Assembly: GCA_003416985.1 (NCBI GenBank)
Contig: QVIN01000001.1
Coordinates: forward strand, 806,001-870,000
Length of the DNA stretch: 64,000 bases
Source of the DNA: Duganella sp. BJB480
GTDB taxonomy: Bacteria; Pseudomonadota; Gammaproteobacteria; Burkholderiales; Burkholderiaceae_D
Direction of reading: 5' to 3'
Below, piece by piece: positions 56,074 through 64,000 of this stretch. The notes under the pieces were generated by a model. That model saw nothing but the letters and a program-made list of their open reading frames with translations, had not been told where the DNA came from and ran no database searches. The first letter of the stretch is position 1, and each line of letters begins with the position of its first letter. The translations under genes and the position numbers were made by a program.

Positions 56074-57117
56074 TCAGGCTTGCTTCAGTAAGAGGTTCAG
56101 GTTTTGCTTGCGCCAGAATTTGCGCAGCGAGAGCTTGCTGGTCTCGACGCTGGACCAGCCGTTGCGGTGGCTGAGCAGCAGCTTTAAGCCGCCGATGCGG
56201 CCATCGCGCAAGGCCGCCAGCAATGGCGCCAGCCATTCCTGTTCGATGCGCTGCAGGCGCGTGATCCAGTCGGACCAGTCGCCGGCTTGCGCCGACGGTA
56301 TCAGCTCGGCCAGCATCACCGCGCCCGGCTGGGAGATCAGTTGGGCGGCGGTCGGCTGGCGCAGCGCGGGCGCGGCCAGCGCCTGCATCCAGTCCGGGCC
56401 ACCGCCGATCGCCAGCGCGCGCGGCGCGGCCTTCAACGGACCGGCGCCGCCCCACAGCCAGAATGAGTTCACCGCCTGCAGGCCGCGCGCCTGGCGCGCT
56501 TCGTTGACCGGCAGCTCGTGCCACTGCATCTGGATCTCGTTTTGCAGCTTGCGGTAGGGGCGCGCGTATTCGCCCTCGGGCATCCAGTCGCTCAGGTTCT
56601 GCGTGGTCGCGGCGTCGGGCGACGCGGTGTCCAGGCCGGACCACTCGTCGGCCCGCGCAAACCACAGGCCGGGCGCCGCGTGCAGCAGCGTCTTGCCTTG
56701 CTCTTCGAAGCAGGGGCGGGCCAGATCGTACAGCGCGCGCGATTCCGCCTCGCTCAGATGCATGCCGCGCGGGTCGGACAGCAGCAGGTGGGTGCGCGAC
56801 AGCTGGATGTGCGCCGGCTGCACGATGAACCAATGGCCTTGCGCGGCCTCCGCCTGCAGGCCGCAGCCGTGCATGACGGCGGTGGCCAGCGGCGCGCCGG
56901 CGTCCGGCCGATCGGGCGCGGACGCCAGGCCCAGTGCGTGCGCCAGCCAGGCTTCGTGCGGCAGCAGCCGGGCTTTCGCGTCGTAAGTCTGGTATTGATA
57001 GTGTTTATTGAGAGACAACAGCGCCGCCAGGGCGGGGGTGTTCAGGGCGCGCATCAGGTCGGGCGCCATCTCCGGCGGGGGCAAGGCGTAGGGCAGGGCA
57101 AGAGTGATTTCAGTCAT
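56074..57117 (-). CDS. RpfE-like conserved protein preceding recJ
   Basis: A 347-residue cytosolic protein. I recall similar proteins beside recJ in beta- and gammaproteobacteria, annotated as RpfE-like or (doubtfully) phosphoglycerate mutase. Conserved-looking stretches include LNKHYQYQ, HWFIVQPAHIQLSRTHLLLS, EYARPYRKLQNEIQMQWHE and NSFWLWGGA. No catalytic motif of a phosphoglycerate mutase is visible. The start is taken as the ATG at 57117 (MTEITLALP), five codons after the first possible one. It forms an operon with recJ. Function unknown; identification is from memory. Confidence 0.7.
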   Translation of the reverse strand: MTEITLALPYALPPPEMAPDLMRALNTPALAALLSLNKHYQYQTYDAKARLLPHEAWLAHALGLASAPDRPDAGAPLATAVMHGCGLQAEAAQGHWFIVQPAHIQLSRTHLLLSDPRGMHLSEAESRALYDLARPCFEEQGKTLLHAAPGLWFARADEWSGLDTASPDAATTQNLSDWMPEGEYARPYRKLQNEIQMQWHELPVNEARQARGLQAVNSFWLWGGAGPLKAAPRALAIGGGPDWMQALAAPALRQPTAAQLISQPGAVMLAELIPSAQAGDWSDWITRLQRIEQEWLAPLLAALRDGRIGGLKLLLSHRNGWSSVETSKLSLRKFWRKQNLNLLLKQA

Positions 57118-57267
57118 CCCGAGATTGTAGGGCATAGCGGGCTGCGGCGGGATGTTTACATGGCCCGCCGGCGGCGGTGCTGCTGCCCGGCACGGCCTTT
57201 TTCACCCATGACATGCTGTTTATATGGCAAACTGCGGGCTCACCAAGTTTGATTCCCTACGGAGCCC

Positions 57268-58533
57268 ATGAGCATTATCCAGAATCTGCCCTTTGAGTGG
57301 CTGGTTGGCCTGCGTTATACGCGCGCCGGCAAGCGCAGCGGGCGCAATAGTTTTATCTCCTTTATCTCGCTGATTTCCATGGCCGGCATCGGCCTGGGTG
57401 TGGCCGCGCTGATCGTCGTGCTGTCGGTGATGAACGGCTTCCAGAAGGAAGTGACGGACCGCATGCTGTCGGTGCTGGCCCATATCGAGATCTTCGACGC
57501 CCGTGGCTCGATGCCGGACTGGCACGCCGCCGCCGCCGAGGCGCGCAAGAATCCTGAAGTGATCGGCGCGGCACCGTTCGCGGAAACGCAGGGCATGCTG
57601 GTGCGCGACGACGTGCTGCGTCCGGCCATCATCCGCGGCGTGCTGCCGGAGCAGGAACCCAACGTCTCCGACGTCGCCAAACAGACCAGGCGTGGCAGCT
57701 TCAACGCGCTGCAGCCGGGCAGCTACAACATCGTGCTGGGCATCGAGCTGGCGCGCGCGCTGCGCGTCAACCTCGGCGAGAAGGTCACGCTGGCGCTGGC
57801 CCAGGGCCAGCCCACTCCGGCCGGCGTGCTGCCGCGTTTGCGCTCGTTCACCGTGGTCGGCATCTTCGAGGCGGGCCACAACGAGTTCGACTCGGCGCTG
57901 GCCTTCGTCCACTTGACCGACGCCGAAAAGCTGCTGCGCATGGACGCGCCGGCCGGGCTGCGCCTGCGCCTGTCGGACATGCACCGCGCGCCGCAAGTGG
58001 CGCAGGATCTGAAGAACAGCATGTCCGGTGACCTGATCATGCGCGACTGGTCCAAGCTGAACGCCAACTGGTTCGCCGCCGTGCAGACCGAGAAGCGCAT
58101 GATGTTCATCATCCTGACGCTGATCATCGCGGTGGCCGCGTTCAACCTGGTGTCGACGCTGGTGATGACCGTGACCGACAAGCAGGCCGACATCGCCATC
58201 CTGCGCACGCTGGGCGCCTCGCCGCGCTCGATCATGAAGATCTTCATGATCCAGGGTGCGCTGGTGGGCATCCTCGGCACCGCGATCGGCGTGGGCCTGG
58301 GCGTGCTGGTGGCGCTCAACATCGACGTCATCGTGCCGTTTATCGAACATTTATTGGGAGTGCAGTTCTTGTCGAAGGATATCTACTACATCAGCACCGT
58401 GCCGTCCGACCTGCGCTGGCCGGACGTGTCCAAGATCGGCGGCGTGGCCGTGGTGCTGGCCTTTGTGGCGACGCTGTACCCGAGCTGGTGGGCCGCCCGC
58501 GTGAAACCTGCGGAGGCGCTGCGCTATGAGTAA
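57268..58533 (+). CDS. lolC: Lipoprotein-releasing system permease LolC/E
   Basis: A 421-residue inner-membrane permease of the LolCDE complex, which extracts mature lipoproteins from the inner membrane and hands them to LolA. The N-terminal [20 protein letters not shown] region and first TM are typical. A large periplasmic domain (~50-270) is followed by an FtsX-type domain with three TMs ([57 protein letters not shown]). As in many betaproteobacteria, a single LolC/E-type permease gene is present, so it may act as a LolF-like homodimer. It overlaps lolD by eight bases. Confidence 0.93.
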   Translation: MSIIQNLPFEWLVGLRYTRAGKRSGRNSFISFISLISMAGIGLGVAALIVVLSVMNGFQKEVTDRMLSVLAHIEIFDARGSMPDWHAAAAEARKNPEVIGAAPFAETQGMLVRDDVLRPAIIRGVLPEQEPNVSDVAKQTRRGSFNALQPGSYNIVLGIELARALRVNLGEKVTLALAQGQPTPAGVLPRLRSFTVVGIFEAGHNEFDSALAFVHLTDAEKLLRMDAPAGLRLRLSDMHRAPQVAQDLKNSMSGDLIMRDWSKLNANWFAAVQTEKRMMFIILTLIIAVAAFNLVSTLVMTVTDKQADIAILRTLGASPRSIMKIFMIQGALVGILGTAIGVGLGVLVALNIDVIVPFIEHLLGVQFLSKDIYYISTVPSDLRWPDVSKIGGVAVVLAFVATLYPSWWAARVKPAEALRYE

Positions 58534-59221
58534 TCTCGAACCTGTGGTCCTGTCCTGCCGCAACCTGGGCAAAACGTTCACGCAAGGCGCCTACTCGGTG
58601 CAGGTGCTGAACGGTATCGACATCGACGTGCGGCGCGGAGAACGCGTGGCCATCGTCGGCGCCTCCGGCTCCGGCAAATCGACGCTGCTGCACCTGTTGG
58701 GCGGCCTCGATACGCCGACCAAGGGCAGCGTGACCTTGCTGGGCAAGGACTTCGCCAGCCTGAGCGAAACCGCGCGCGGCGACCTGCGCAACGCTTCGCT
58801 GGGCTTCGTCTACCAATTCCACCACTTGCTGCCGGAATTCAGCGCGCTCGATAACGTGGCGATGCCGCTGATGATACGCCGCGTGAAACGCTCCGAGGCG
58901 ACCGGCACGGCGCAGCAGATCCTCGGCCGCGTCAACCTGGCCAAGCGCGTCACGCACGTGCCGGGCGAGCTGTCGGGCGGCGAGCGTCAACGCGTGGCGC
59001 TGGCGCGGGCATTGGTCACGCAGCCCGCCTGCGTGCTGGCCGACGAACCGACCGGCAATCTCGATCACGCCACCGCGCAGACCATCTTCGACCTGATGCT
59101 GGAACTGTCGCGTACCCTGGGCACGGCCTTCATCATCGTCACCCACGATATCGAGCTGGCGCGCCGCTGCGACCGCGTGCTGCGCCTGACCGACGAGGGC
59201 CTGCAGCCATACCAGGACTGA
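58526..59221 (+). CDS. lolD: Lipoprotein-releasing system ATPase LolD
   Basis: A 231-residue ABC ATPase. Walker A is GASGSGKST, the Q-loop region [20 protein letters not shown] is a LolD hallmark, the signature is [15 protein letters not shown], Walker B is [11 protein letters not shown] and the switch His is in IVTHD. It powers lipoprotein extraction with LolC. The ATG overlaps the end of lolC. The window encodes several predicted lipoproteins that would depend on this system. tatD follows after 4 bp. Confidence 0.95.
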   Translation: MSNLEPVVLSCRNLGKTFTQGAYSVQVLNGIDIDVRRGERVAIVGASGSGKSTLLHLLGGLDTPTKGSVTLLGKDFASLSETARGDLRNASLGFVYQFHHLLPEFSALDNVAMPLMIRRVKRSEATGTAQQILGRVNLAKRVTHVPGELSGGERQRVALARALVTQPACVLADEPTGNLDHATAQTIFDLMLELSRTLGTAFIIVTHDIELARRCDRVLRLTDEGLQPYQD

Positions 59222-59225
59222 CATC

Positions 59226-60011
59226 ATGTGGATAGACACCCACTGCCACCTCGACGCGCACGAATTCGGCGGCGAGTCCGTCGCGCAGGCGGCGCTGGCT
59301 CGGGAGCGGGGAGTGTCGATGATCGTGATCCCGGCGGTGGAGACGGCCAACTTCCCGGTGGTGGCGCAGCTGGCCGCCAGCGTGGACAACGGCTGCTATG
59401 CGCTGGGCATCCATCCGATCTATGTGCCGCACGCCGGGGAGGATGACCTGCGCGTGCTGCGCGAGCAGGTCGCCGCCGCGATGGGCGACCAGCGCTTCGT
59501 CGCGCTGGGCGAGATCGGCCTGGATTTTTTCATCCCGATGCTGACCGAACCGGCGATGCGCGAGAAGCAGATCTTTTTCTTCCGCGAGCAGCTCAAGATC
59601 GCCCGCGATTTCGAGTTGCCGGTGCTGATGCACGTGCGCCGCTCGCAGGACGTGGTGCTCAAGCACGTGCGCCAGATCCGGCCGGCCGGCGGCATCGCCC
59701 ACGCGTTCAACGGCAGCTTCCAGCAGGCGCAGGGCTACATCGAGCTGGGGTTCAAGCTCGGATTCGGCGGCGCCATGACCTTCACCCGCGCGCTGCAAAT
59801 CCGCCGCCTGGCGGCCGAGCTGCCGCTGGAGTCCATCGTGCTGGAAACCGACGCGCCGGACATCGCCCCGAGCTGGGTCCATCCCGGCCGCAATAGTCCC
59901 GACCAGATTCCCCGCATCGGCGCGGTGCTGGCGGAGCTGCGCGGAATTAGCGTGGAGGAGGTCGCGTCCGCGACCACGGCAAACGCCAAACAAACACTAC
60001 CCCGCATGTAA
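59226..60011 (+). CDS. tatD: TatD-family metal-dependent DNase
   Basis: A 261-residue TIM-barrel hydrolase of the TatD family (3'-5' exonuclease/AP-site repair or D-aminoacyl-tRNA deacylase-like activities have been reported for members). Metal ligands are DTHCHLD (HxH), the Glu of ALGEIGLDF, the His of LMHVRRS, the His of IAHAFNGS and the Asp of LETDAPDIAP. It is encoded after lolCD, as seen in other betaproteobacteria. Which TatD paralogue (TatD, YcfH or YjjV) it matches was not resolved. Confidence 0.9.
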   Translation: MWIDTHCHLDAHEFGGESVAQAALARERGVSMIVIPAVETANFPVVAQLAASVDNGCYALGIHPIYVPHAGEDDLRVLREQVAAAMGDQRFVALGEIGLDFFIPMLTEPAMREKQIFFFREQLKIARDFELPVLMHVRRSQDVVLKHVRQIRPAGGIAHAFNGSFQQAQGYIELGFKLGFGGAMTFTRALQIRRLAAELPLESIVLETDAPDIAPSWVHPGRNSPDQIPRIGAVLAELRGISVEEVASATTANAKQTLPRM

Positions 60012-60013
60012 GG

Positions 60014-60952
60014 ATGTTGATGACGATGAGATTGATCCGTTGGTTGACGGTGGTGGCGTCGATCGCCATGTTGAGCGGTTGCGCCTACCCGAGCTTTAAT
60101 CGCGACTCCTTCGATATCAGGATACGCACCGCGACGCTGGACCCGCGCTTCCCGCTGCTCAAGGCATACCAGGAGTGCACCATCGATTGCCCGAGTTGCT
60201 CCAACAACTGCGATAAGCACGATCCAGTGGATTACACGTTCGTCCACTTCGATGCGGCGTCAAGCGACGGGGCGCCGGCCATCAGTTCGGGACTCTGGGA
60301 GCCACCCCGCAGCTTTACCGGCGTCCCCAATCTGATTCCTTCGTACAGTTTCAACCCTGCCGCGCGGGTGCTGGATACCGTCGCCGACAACAGGATGACA
60401 TCCGACTTCAAGCAGGAGATATTTTTCTATCGAAATGCCACCGTCGAGGACGATCACCGGGTGATTGTTCAATTGCCGCATGAGCGCTGCCCGGTTTGGC
60501 AGGAGGCCAAATATTCCGAGCGTATGGCCAAGCTGTGGCAGCCGGTCAAGTTCGTTGTCATCGTCGAATCCAAGGCCACCATCTTCGTTGAGATGAAAGC
60601 GCCAACGGCGGAGTGCCCCGGCTTGCGCGTGCAGGATGTGCTGCCGAACGTCGCCGGCATTCCGGCGGATCTCACGGCGCAGGTCTACCGCGTCTACGCC
60701 GTGGATTTCGCAAAGATCACCAGACACTGGGTCTATGCCGATCTGGTCACCGCGCCGTCCAGCGGCGCTGCGGCGGGCACAGTGATGGCCCAGCTGGATC
60801 CCATCCCCAATATTTCAATGAAATCTCAGGTGGAGCAGTTCATGTGCCGGGTGCACACCTCGTCCACCGACTGGCATATCTTTACCGGGATGGCGGCTAC
60901 TTCGAACGGCAAGATCGCGTATTCACAACGTTGCAAGCCGGTGAAGCAATAA
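60014..60952 (+). CDS. Predicted lipoprotein of unknown function
   Basis: A 312-residue protein with leader and lipobox MLSG-C (Cys23). The mature N-terminus contains a Cys cluster (ECTIDCPSCSNNC) that could bind metal or form disulfides. No recognised domain follows. Start choice is uncertain: ATGs at 60014, 60020 and 60026 are in frame, and AAGG at 60010-60013 best fits 60020. It lies three bases after tatD and may be the last gene of that transcript. The stop is embedded in a 10-bp tandem repeat. Confidence 0.7.
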   Translation: MLMTMRLIRWLTVVASIAMLSGCAYPSFNRDSFDIRIRTATLDPRFPLLKAYQECTIDCPSCSNNCDKHDPVDYTFVHFDAASSDGAPAISSGLWEPPRSFTGVPNLIPSYSFNPAARVLDTVADNRMTSDFKQEIFFYRNATVEDDHRVIVQLPHERCPVWQEAKYSERMAKLWQPVKFVVIVESKATIFVEMKAPTAECPGLRVQDVLPNVAGIPADLTAQVYRVYAVDFAKITRHWVYADLVTAPSSGAAAGTVMAQLDPIPNISMKSQVEQFMCRVHTSSTDWHIFTGMAATSNGKIAYSQRCKPVKQ

Positions 60953-60980
60953 GCTCAAGCAAGCTCAAGCAAGCTCAAGC
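60951..60980 (+). repeat. Three-copy 10-bp tandem repeat
   Basis: AAGCTCAAGC is repeated three times in succession from 60951 to 60980, overlapping the TAA stop of the lipoprotein gene. It contains no obvious hairpin and is probably a slippage-prone microsatellite-like tract. Confidence 0.8.
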
Positions 60981-61119
60981 ATAAAATTTCAAAGGATGTG
61001 TTGCGGAAGATTAAGGTATATTGATTTATCATGTCTTTGTGACATTTAGATAGAATTGCGGATCGGGGTGTGGTGCATAATTGCCAATGTTTTTCCCTCC
61101 ACTTCTCACGATCCCTACG

Positions 61120-61920
61120 ATGAAATCTCACGCTGGCATTGCCGCCGCCCTCCTGTTTGTCCCCGTCCTGTGCCTTGCCGACTCGAGCGAGGTGGCCGAG
61201 CGCCAGATCGACGTGCCCAAGTGCGCCAATCCGGCCGCCAAGGTCGTGTTCACCGAGTTCAAGTGCAAATCGGCCGATTGCTCGTCCGGCGCCGGCCAGC
61301 AGGATCCGCGCCAGTACCGCTGGTGGGAGCGCTCGGGCAACGTGGCGCAGCCGAGCTACACCGGCGTCGGCACCGGCATGACCGAAATGCTGGCCACTGC
61401 GCTCACGCAGACCGGCTGCTTCGACGTGCAGGAGCGCGCCGAAATGGAAGAGATCAACAAGGAACTGGCGCTGATCGGCAAGAAGGTCGAGGCCGAGGCG
61501 GCCGACTACATGATCACCGGTTCGATCACCTCGCTGGGCTTCGAGCAAAGCTCCACCGGCCTGGGCGGCCTGGGCTTCCTCAAAGGTCCGCTGGGCCTGC
61601 TGGCCGGCTCGGTCGACTTCAAGAAATCCAAGGTGCACATGAACATGGACATCCGCGTGGTGGACGTCAAGCGCGCCAAGATCATCGCCTCCAAAACCTT
61701 CCAGGCCAATAATGAAAAGAACGGCTTCGGCGTGTCGGCCCTGGGCTGGGGCGGCGGCGTCGGGCTGGGCGGCAATCATGCCAGCATCAGCGGCTCACCG
61801 CTGGAAGAAGTCGCGCGCGACTTGCTGGTCAAGTCGACCTCCTTCCTGACCGAGACCATCGCCGCCAAGAACATCACCGAGCGCGTGGCGGTCAAGTCCA
61901 CCGATGTGTCGGTGAAATGA
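61120..61920 (+). CDS. CsgG/HfaB-family exported protein
   Basis: A 266-residue protein with a signal peptide (IAAALLFVPVLCLA-D). The mature domain follows the CsgG pattern: a GTGMTEMLATALTQTGCFDV helix-strand, VQERAEMEEINKELAL, an ADYMITGSITSLGFE strand, and VHMNMDIRVVDVKRAKIIAS then KTFQA. CsgG proteins form outer-membrane channels for curli, or act as lipoprotein regulators and holdfast anchors. Here there is no lipobox, so it is probably a periplasmic CsgG-fold protein or non-lipidated relative. The ATG at 61120 starts the signal peptide. It lies just upstream of, but separated by a promoter from, the small-peptide cassette. Confidence 0.78.
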   Translation: MKSHAGIAAALLFVPVLCLADSSEVAERQIDVPKCANPAAKVVFTEFKCKSADCSSGAGQQDPRQYRWWERSGNVAQPSYTGVGTGMTEMLATALTQTGCFDVQERAEMEEINKELALIGKKVEAEAADYMITGSITSLGFEQSSTGLGGLGFLKGPLGLLAGSVDFKKSKVHMNMDIRVVDVKRAKIIASKTFQANNEKNGFGVSALGWGGGVGLGGNHASISGSPLEEVARDLLVKSTSFLTETIAAKNITERVAVKSTDVSVK

Positions 61921-61941
61921 TGCAGCGATAACTGTGCCTCA

Positions 61942-61991
61942 TTGACATGAATAAACAGCAATGATACCTTTCTTGCACCACTACCCGTGGT
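61942..61991 (+). promoter_or_regulatory. Promoter and hairpin upstream of the small-peptide gene
   Basis: A consensus TTGACA (61942-61947) with TACCTT (61965-61970) at 17-bp spacing. It is followed by the inverted repeat ACCAC (61977-61981)/GTGGT (61987-61991), near the expected transcription start. The small-peptide start is at 62030. The arrangement suggests the peptide-protease-exporter cassette has its own, possibly regulated, promoter. Confidence 0.55.
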
Positions 61992-62029
61992 CATCGTTTG
62001 AACTTTAACTATCTGAAAAGGTTCTGAAA

Positions 62030-62206
62030 ATGAAAAAGCAAAATGAGGCAAAGCTGTTCGCATTCAAACTGGCAGAGAAAAAAGCCGTCGCTGTGAAAGC
62101 AGCGCCGCAGTGGAAAGCACGCGAAGGCGTGGCACTGGCCGGCTGCTCCGGCCCTGACGCCCGCGGTCCACGCAACAACATCGCCGACACCGGCATCTGG
62201 TGCTAA
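62030..62206 (+). CDS. 58-residue Cys-terminated small peptide; candidate RiPP or signalling precursor
   Basis: ATG with AAAAGG eight bases upstream encodes 58 residues. Residues 1-32 are Lys/Ala-rich and amphipathic (MKKQNEAKLFAFKLAEKK). Residues 33-40 read GVALAGCS. The C-terminal 18-residue tail is low in charge and ends GIWC, so the peptide has Cys39 and a terminal Cys58. It is not a Sec signal peptide or a usable lipobox, because the hydrophobic core is missing. A protease gene follows after 69 bp and an ABC exporter after that, which is the layout of a leader-plus-core precursor. No modifying enzyme is visible inside the window; one could lie beyond the right edge. Its class is unknown to me. 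Confidence 0.7.
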   Translation: MKKQNEAKLFAFKLAEKKAVAVKAAPQWKAREGVALAGCSGPDARGPRNNIADTGIWC

Positions 62207-62275
62207 GCTTCTGACCGTCCCGCGCCCCGGACGCTTGCCGTCCAGCGGCGCGGCACCGCTCTTGCCGGAGGCCGC

Positions 62276-63154
62276 ATGCCGCACGCACTGAACGAACCTC
62301 TGCCTGAAAAAATCAAACAGCTCGAAGAGTTGCGCGGCAGCCGCGTGCTGGTGATGGCTGCGTCCCAGCTGGACATGGAAATGCTGCCGGAGCTGTACCG
62401 CCAGTTGCGCGCCATCGGGCGCGGCGAGCGGCTGGACGTGGTGCTGCAATGCCGGGGCGGTGTGGTCAACGCCGCGCGCCGCATCGCGCTGCTACTGCGC
62501 GAATACACACAGCGATTGACTTTCATCGTGCCGTTCCACTGCCAATCTTCGGCCACGCTGTTGACGCTTGCGGGCGACGAAATCATCGCCGGCGAATTGG
62601 CTATCTTCTCGCCCATCGATCCGCACCTTCAGGGCGATGCCGAGGGCGGCGAGTCGAGCGCGGTTTCGTCCCAGGACATCCAGCGCTTCGGCGAAATGTG
62701 CGCCGCCTGGTTCGGCGCGGACGCGGGGCAGGCGCGCGCGGAGGCCTTGTCGCTGCTGAGCGCCAGCGTGTTCCCGCCGACGCTGACCGCGTTCTACCGC
62801 ACCACGCTGGAGCTGCGGCAGATCGGCGAGGAACTGCTGCGCCATCAGCTGCCACAGCGCGACGCCGAGGCGCGCGCCCGCATCGTCGAGCACCTGATGT
62901 CCGGCTACCATTCGCATCACTATGCGATCACCGGCGATGAGCTGGCGGCGCTGGGCCTGCGGGTGAGGAGCGAACCGGGAATCGATGACCTGGCGTGGGA
63001 CATCTCGCGGATGCTGCAAGCTCATATTGGCGGCGGTGCCCGCGCCTCGGTCGAGGCGCCGGTGCAGGACGCCTTGCTGGCCACGCGCGACGGCGTGGCG
63101 GTGCGCTATCGGCGGCAGGATGGATTGCTGCCGCGCTGGTCCTGCTCCGCCTGA
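62276..63154 (+). CDS. SDH-family Clp-fold serine protease
   Basis: A 292-residue soluble protein of the SDH (serine dehydrogenase proteinase)/ClpP-SppA-like fold. Key blocks are the strand-turn LDVVLQCRGGVVNAARRIAL (the LHTPGG-like region), then VPFHCQSSATLLTLAGDEII with the putative nucleophile Ser91/Ser92, and GELAIFSPIDPHL (the LSPIDPQ-like motif). The GYHSHHYAITGDEL segment near residue 205 resembles the family's C-terminal block. There is no signal peptide or membrane segment, so it is cytosolic. GGAGG precedes the ATG. It is placed between a small precursor-like peptide and an exporter, and leader removal or peptide turnover is the obvious inferred role. Confidence 0.8.
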   Translation: MPHALNEPLPEKIKQLEELRGSRVLVMAASQLDMEMLPELYRQLRAIGRGERLDVVLQCRGGVVNAARRIALLLREYTQRLTFIVPFHCQSSATLLTLAGDEIIAGELAIFSPIDPHLQGDAEGGESSAVSSQDIQRFGEMCAAWFGADAGQARAEALSLLSASVFPPTLTAFYRTTLELRQIGEELLRHQLPQRDAEARARIVEHLMSGYHSHHYAITGDELAALGLRVRSEPGIDDLAWDISRMLQAHIGGGARASVEAPVQDALLATRDGVAVRYRRQDGLLPRWSCSA

Positions 63155-63158
63155 ACGG

Positions 63159-64000
63159 ATGAGCAACCCGCACCTGCAACGGCTTGCGCTGCTGCGCACA
63201 TTCGCGCCGCGCCTGGCCCTGGGCCTGTTGTTCATGGCGTTGACGGTGCTGGTGGAATTGAGTTATCCGAGGGCGCTTTCATACTTCATCGATCATATCG
63301 GCATGAAGGGCGACAGCAGCTGGTTCGCTCCCTTCGCCGCGATCGTGACCGCGGTGCTGGCGCTGCAGGCTGTGGCGACCACGATGCGCTACTACCTGTT
63401 CGAATCGACCGGACATATGATCGTCGCGCGCATCCGCCGCCTGCTGTACGGCGCGCTGATACGGCAACCGGTGGGCTTCTACGACAAGCACAACGTCGGC
63501 GAATTGACTAGCCGCCTGTCGGCCGACGTCGAAATCCTGCACGACACGCTGACCATGGGCCTGGCCATCTCACTGCGCTCGCTGTGCGTGCTGGCCGGTT
63601 GCGTCGTCATGCTGCTGTTGATCTCCCCGGTGCTTAGCCTGATCCTGCTGGTCTACGTTCCGCTGACGCTGTACATGGGCGACTGGCTGGGCAAGCAAGT
63701 GCTCGAGCGCTCGCGCGACATCCAGCAGCGGCAAGCGGAATGCGGCGGCGTGGCGCACGAATACTTCACCAACATCCGGCTGGTGCACGCGTTCAACCAG
63801 CAGCGCGCCGCCGGCGCCAAATATGCCGACGCCACCGCGCATGCGCTGATGGCGGCCATCGCCAACACGCGCTTGCTGGCGTCGTTCCGTGGCGTGTCGT
63901 CGTTTGTCATGTACCTGGCGCTGCTGGTGACCTTGTGGCTGGGATCACGGCTGATAGGGCAGGGCAGCCTGTCGGTCGGGGAGCTGACCAGCTTTGTGAT
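63159..64000 (+). CDS. ABC exporter, MsbA/TAP-like half-transporter (partial at right edge)
   Basis: The first 280 residues of an exporter-type ABC protein: the transmembrane domain with about five of six helices (LGLLFMALTVLVELSYPRAL; FAAIVTAVLALQAVATTMRY; LCVLAGCVVMLLLISPVLSLI). The characteristic cytoplasmic loops FYDKHNVGELTSRLSADVE and EYFTNIRLVHAFNQQ are present. The ATPase domain lies beyond the window. There is no N-terminal C39 peptidase, so any leader cleavage would need a separate protease such as the preceding gene product. The ATG follows the protease stop by 4 bp, indicating an operon. The substrate is inferred to be the small peptide. Confidence 0.88.
   Translation, partial: MSNPHLQRLALLRTFAPRLALGLLFMALTVLVELSYPRALSYFIDHIGMKGDSSWFAPFAAIVTAVLALQAVATTMRYYLFESTGHMIVARIRRLLYGALIRQPVGFYDKHNVGELTSRLSADVEILHDTLTMGLAISLRSLCVLAGCVVMLLLISPVLSLILLVYVPLTLYMGDWLGKQVLERSRDIQQRQAECGGVAHEYFTNIRLVHAFNQQRAAGAKYADATAHALMAAIANTRLLASFRGVSSFVMYLALLVTLWLGSRLIGQGSLSVGELTSFV

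Overview
This window is GC-rich and reads like a chromosome segment from a betaproteobacterium of the Oxalobacteraceae (Massilia/Duganella/Telluria/Janthinobacterium type). The evidence is the lysS and prfB genes with a programmed frameshift, the lolCD and tatD genes, a liv operon with a livM-livG fusion, and the high-GC codon usage. No rRNA, tRNA, CRISPR array or insertion sequence was found.

Layout. 1-8.5 kb: a partial POT peptide transporter diverges from ppnN (nucleotide 5'-monophosphate nucleosidase). Two paralogous lipoproteins of unknown function follow, with a methyl-accepting chemotaxis protein and a cupin/TetR pair between them. 8.5-11.8 kb (minus strand): prfB, a HAD phosphatase and lysS. 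12-19.7 kb: periplasmic nucleotidase cpdB, a Sel1-repeat protein, and a branched-chain amino acid ABC operon (livK, hairpin terminator, livH, fused livMG, livF).

19.7-38.2 kb: a two-partner secretion locus. It encodes a TpsB outer-membrane transporter and a 5,132-residue TpsA haemagglutinin. The TpsA carries twelve ~193-residue repeats and ends in a predicted alpha/beta-hydrolase domain with a GHSRG nucleophile elbow. A lipoprotein gene overlaps its stop codon (candidate immunity protein), and a small secreted protein follows; the lipoprotein gene and the 3' end of tpsA are AT-richer than the rest.

38-50.9 kb: assorted metabolic genes. These are an aldo/keto reductase, a DUF4272 protein and a YbaK-type deacylase with similar promoter boxes, and a LysR gene divergent from a CMD/PPOX pair. 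A purine locus follows (NCS2 permease, 8-oxoguanine-deaminase-like amidohydrolase, GntR regulator), then a GH13/CBM20 amylase, a DUF2288 protein and a RES/Xre toxin-antitoxin pair. 51-61 kb: a small membrane protein, an orphan OstA-like protein, a hybrid sensor kinase, recJ with an RpfE-like gene, lolC-lolD-tatD and a lipoprotein.

61-64 kb: a CsgG-like protein, then what I consider the most novel element. A 58-residue Cys-terminated small peptide has its own promoter. It is followed directly by a stand-alone SDH/ClpP-fold serine protease and an ABC exporter that lacks an N-terminal peptidase domain and runs off the window. This looks like a precursor-protease-exporter cassette (RiPP-like or signalling peptide) that I cannot match to a described class. 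A second large-scale point is that recJ and prfB-lysS, neighbours in many proteobacteria, lie 42 kb apart in the same orientation, with all the intervening material between them.
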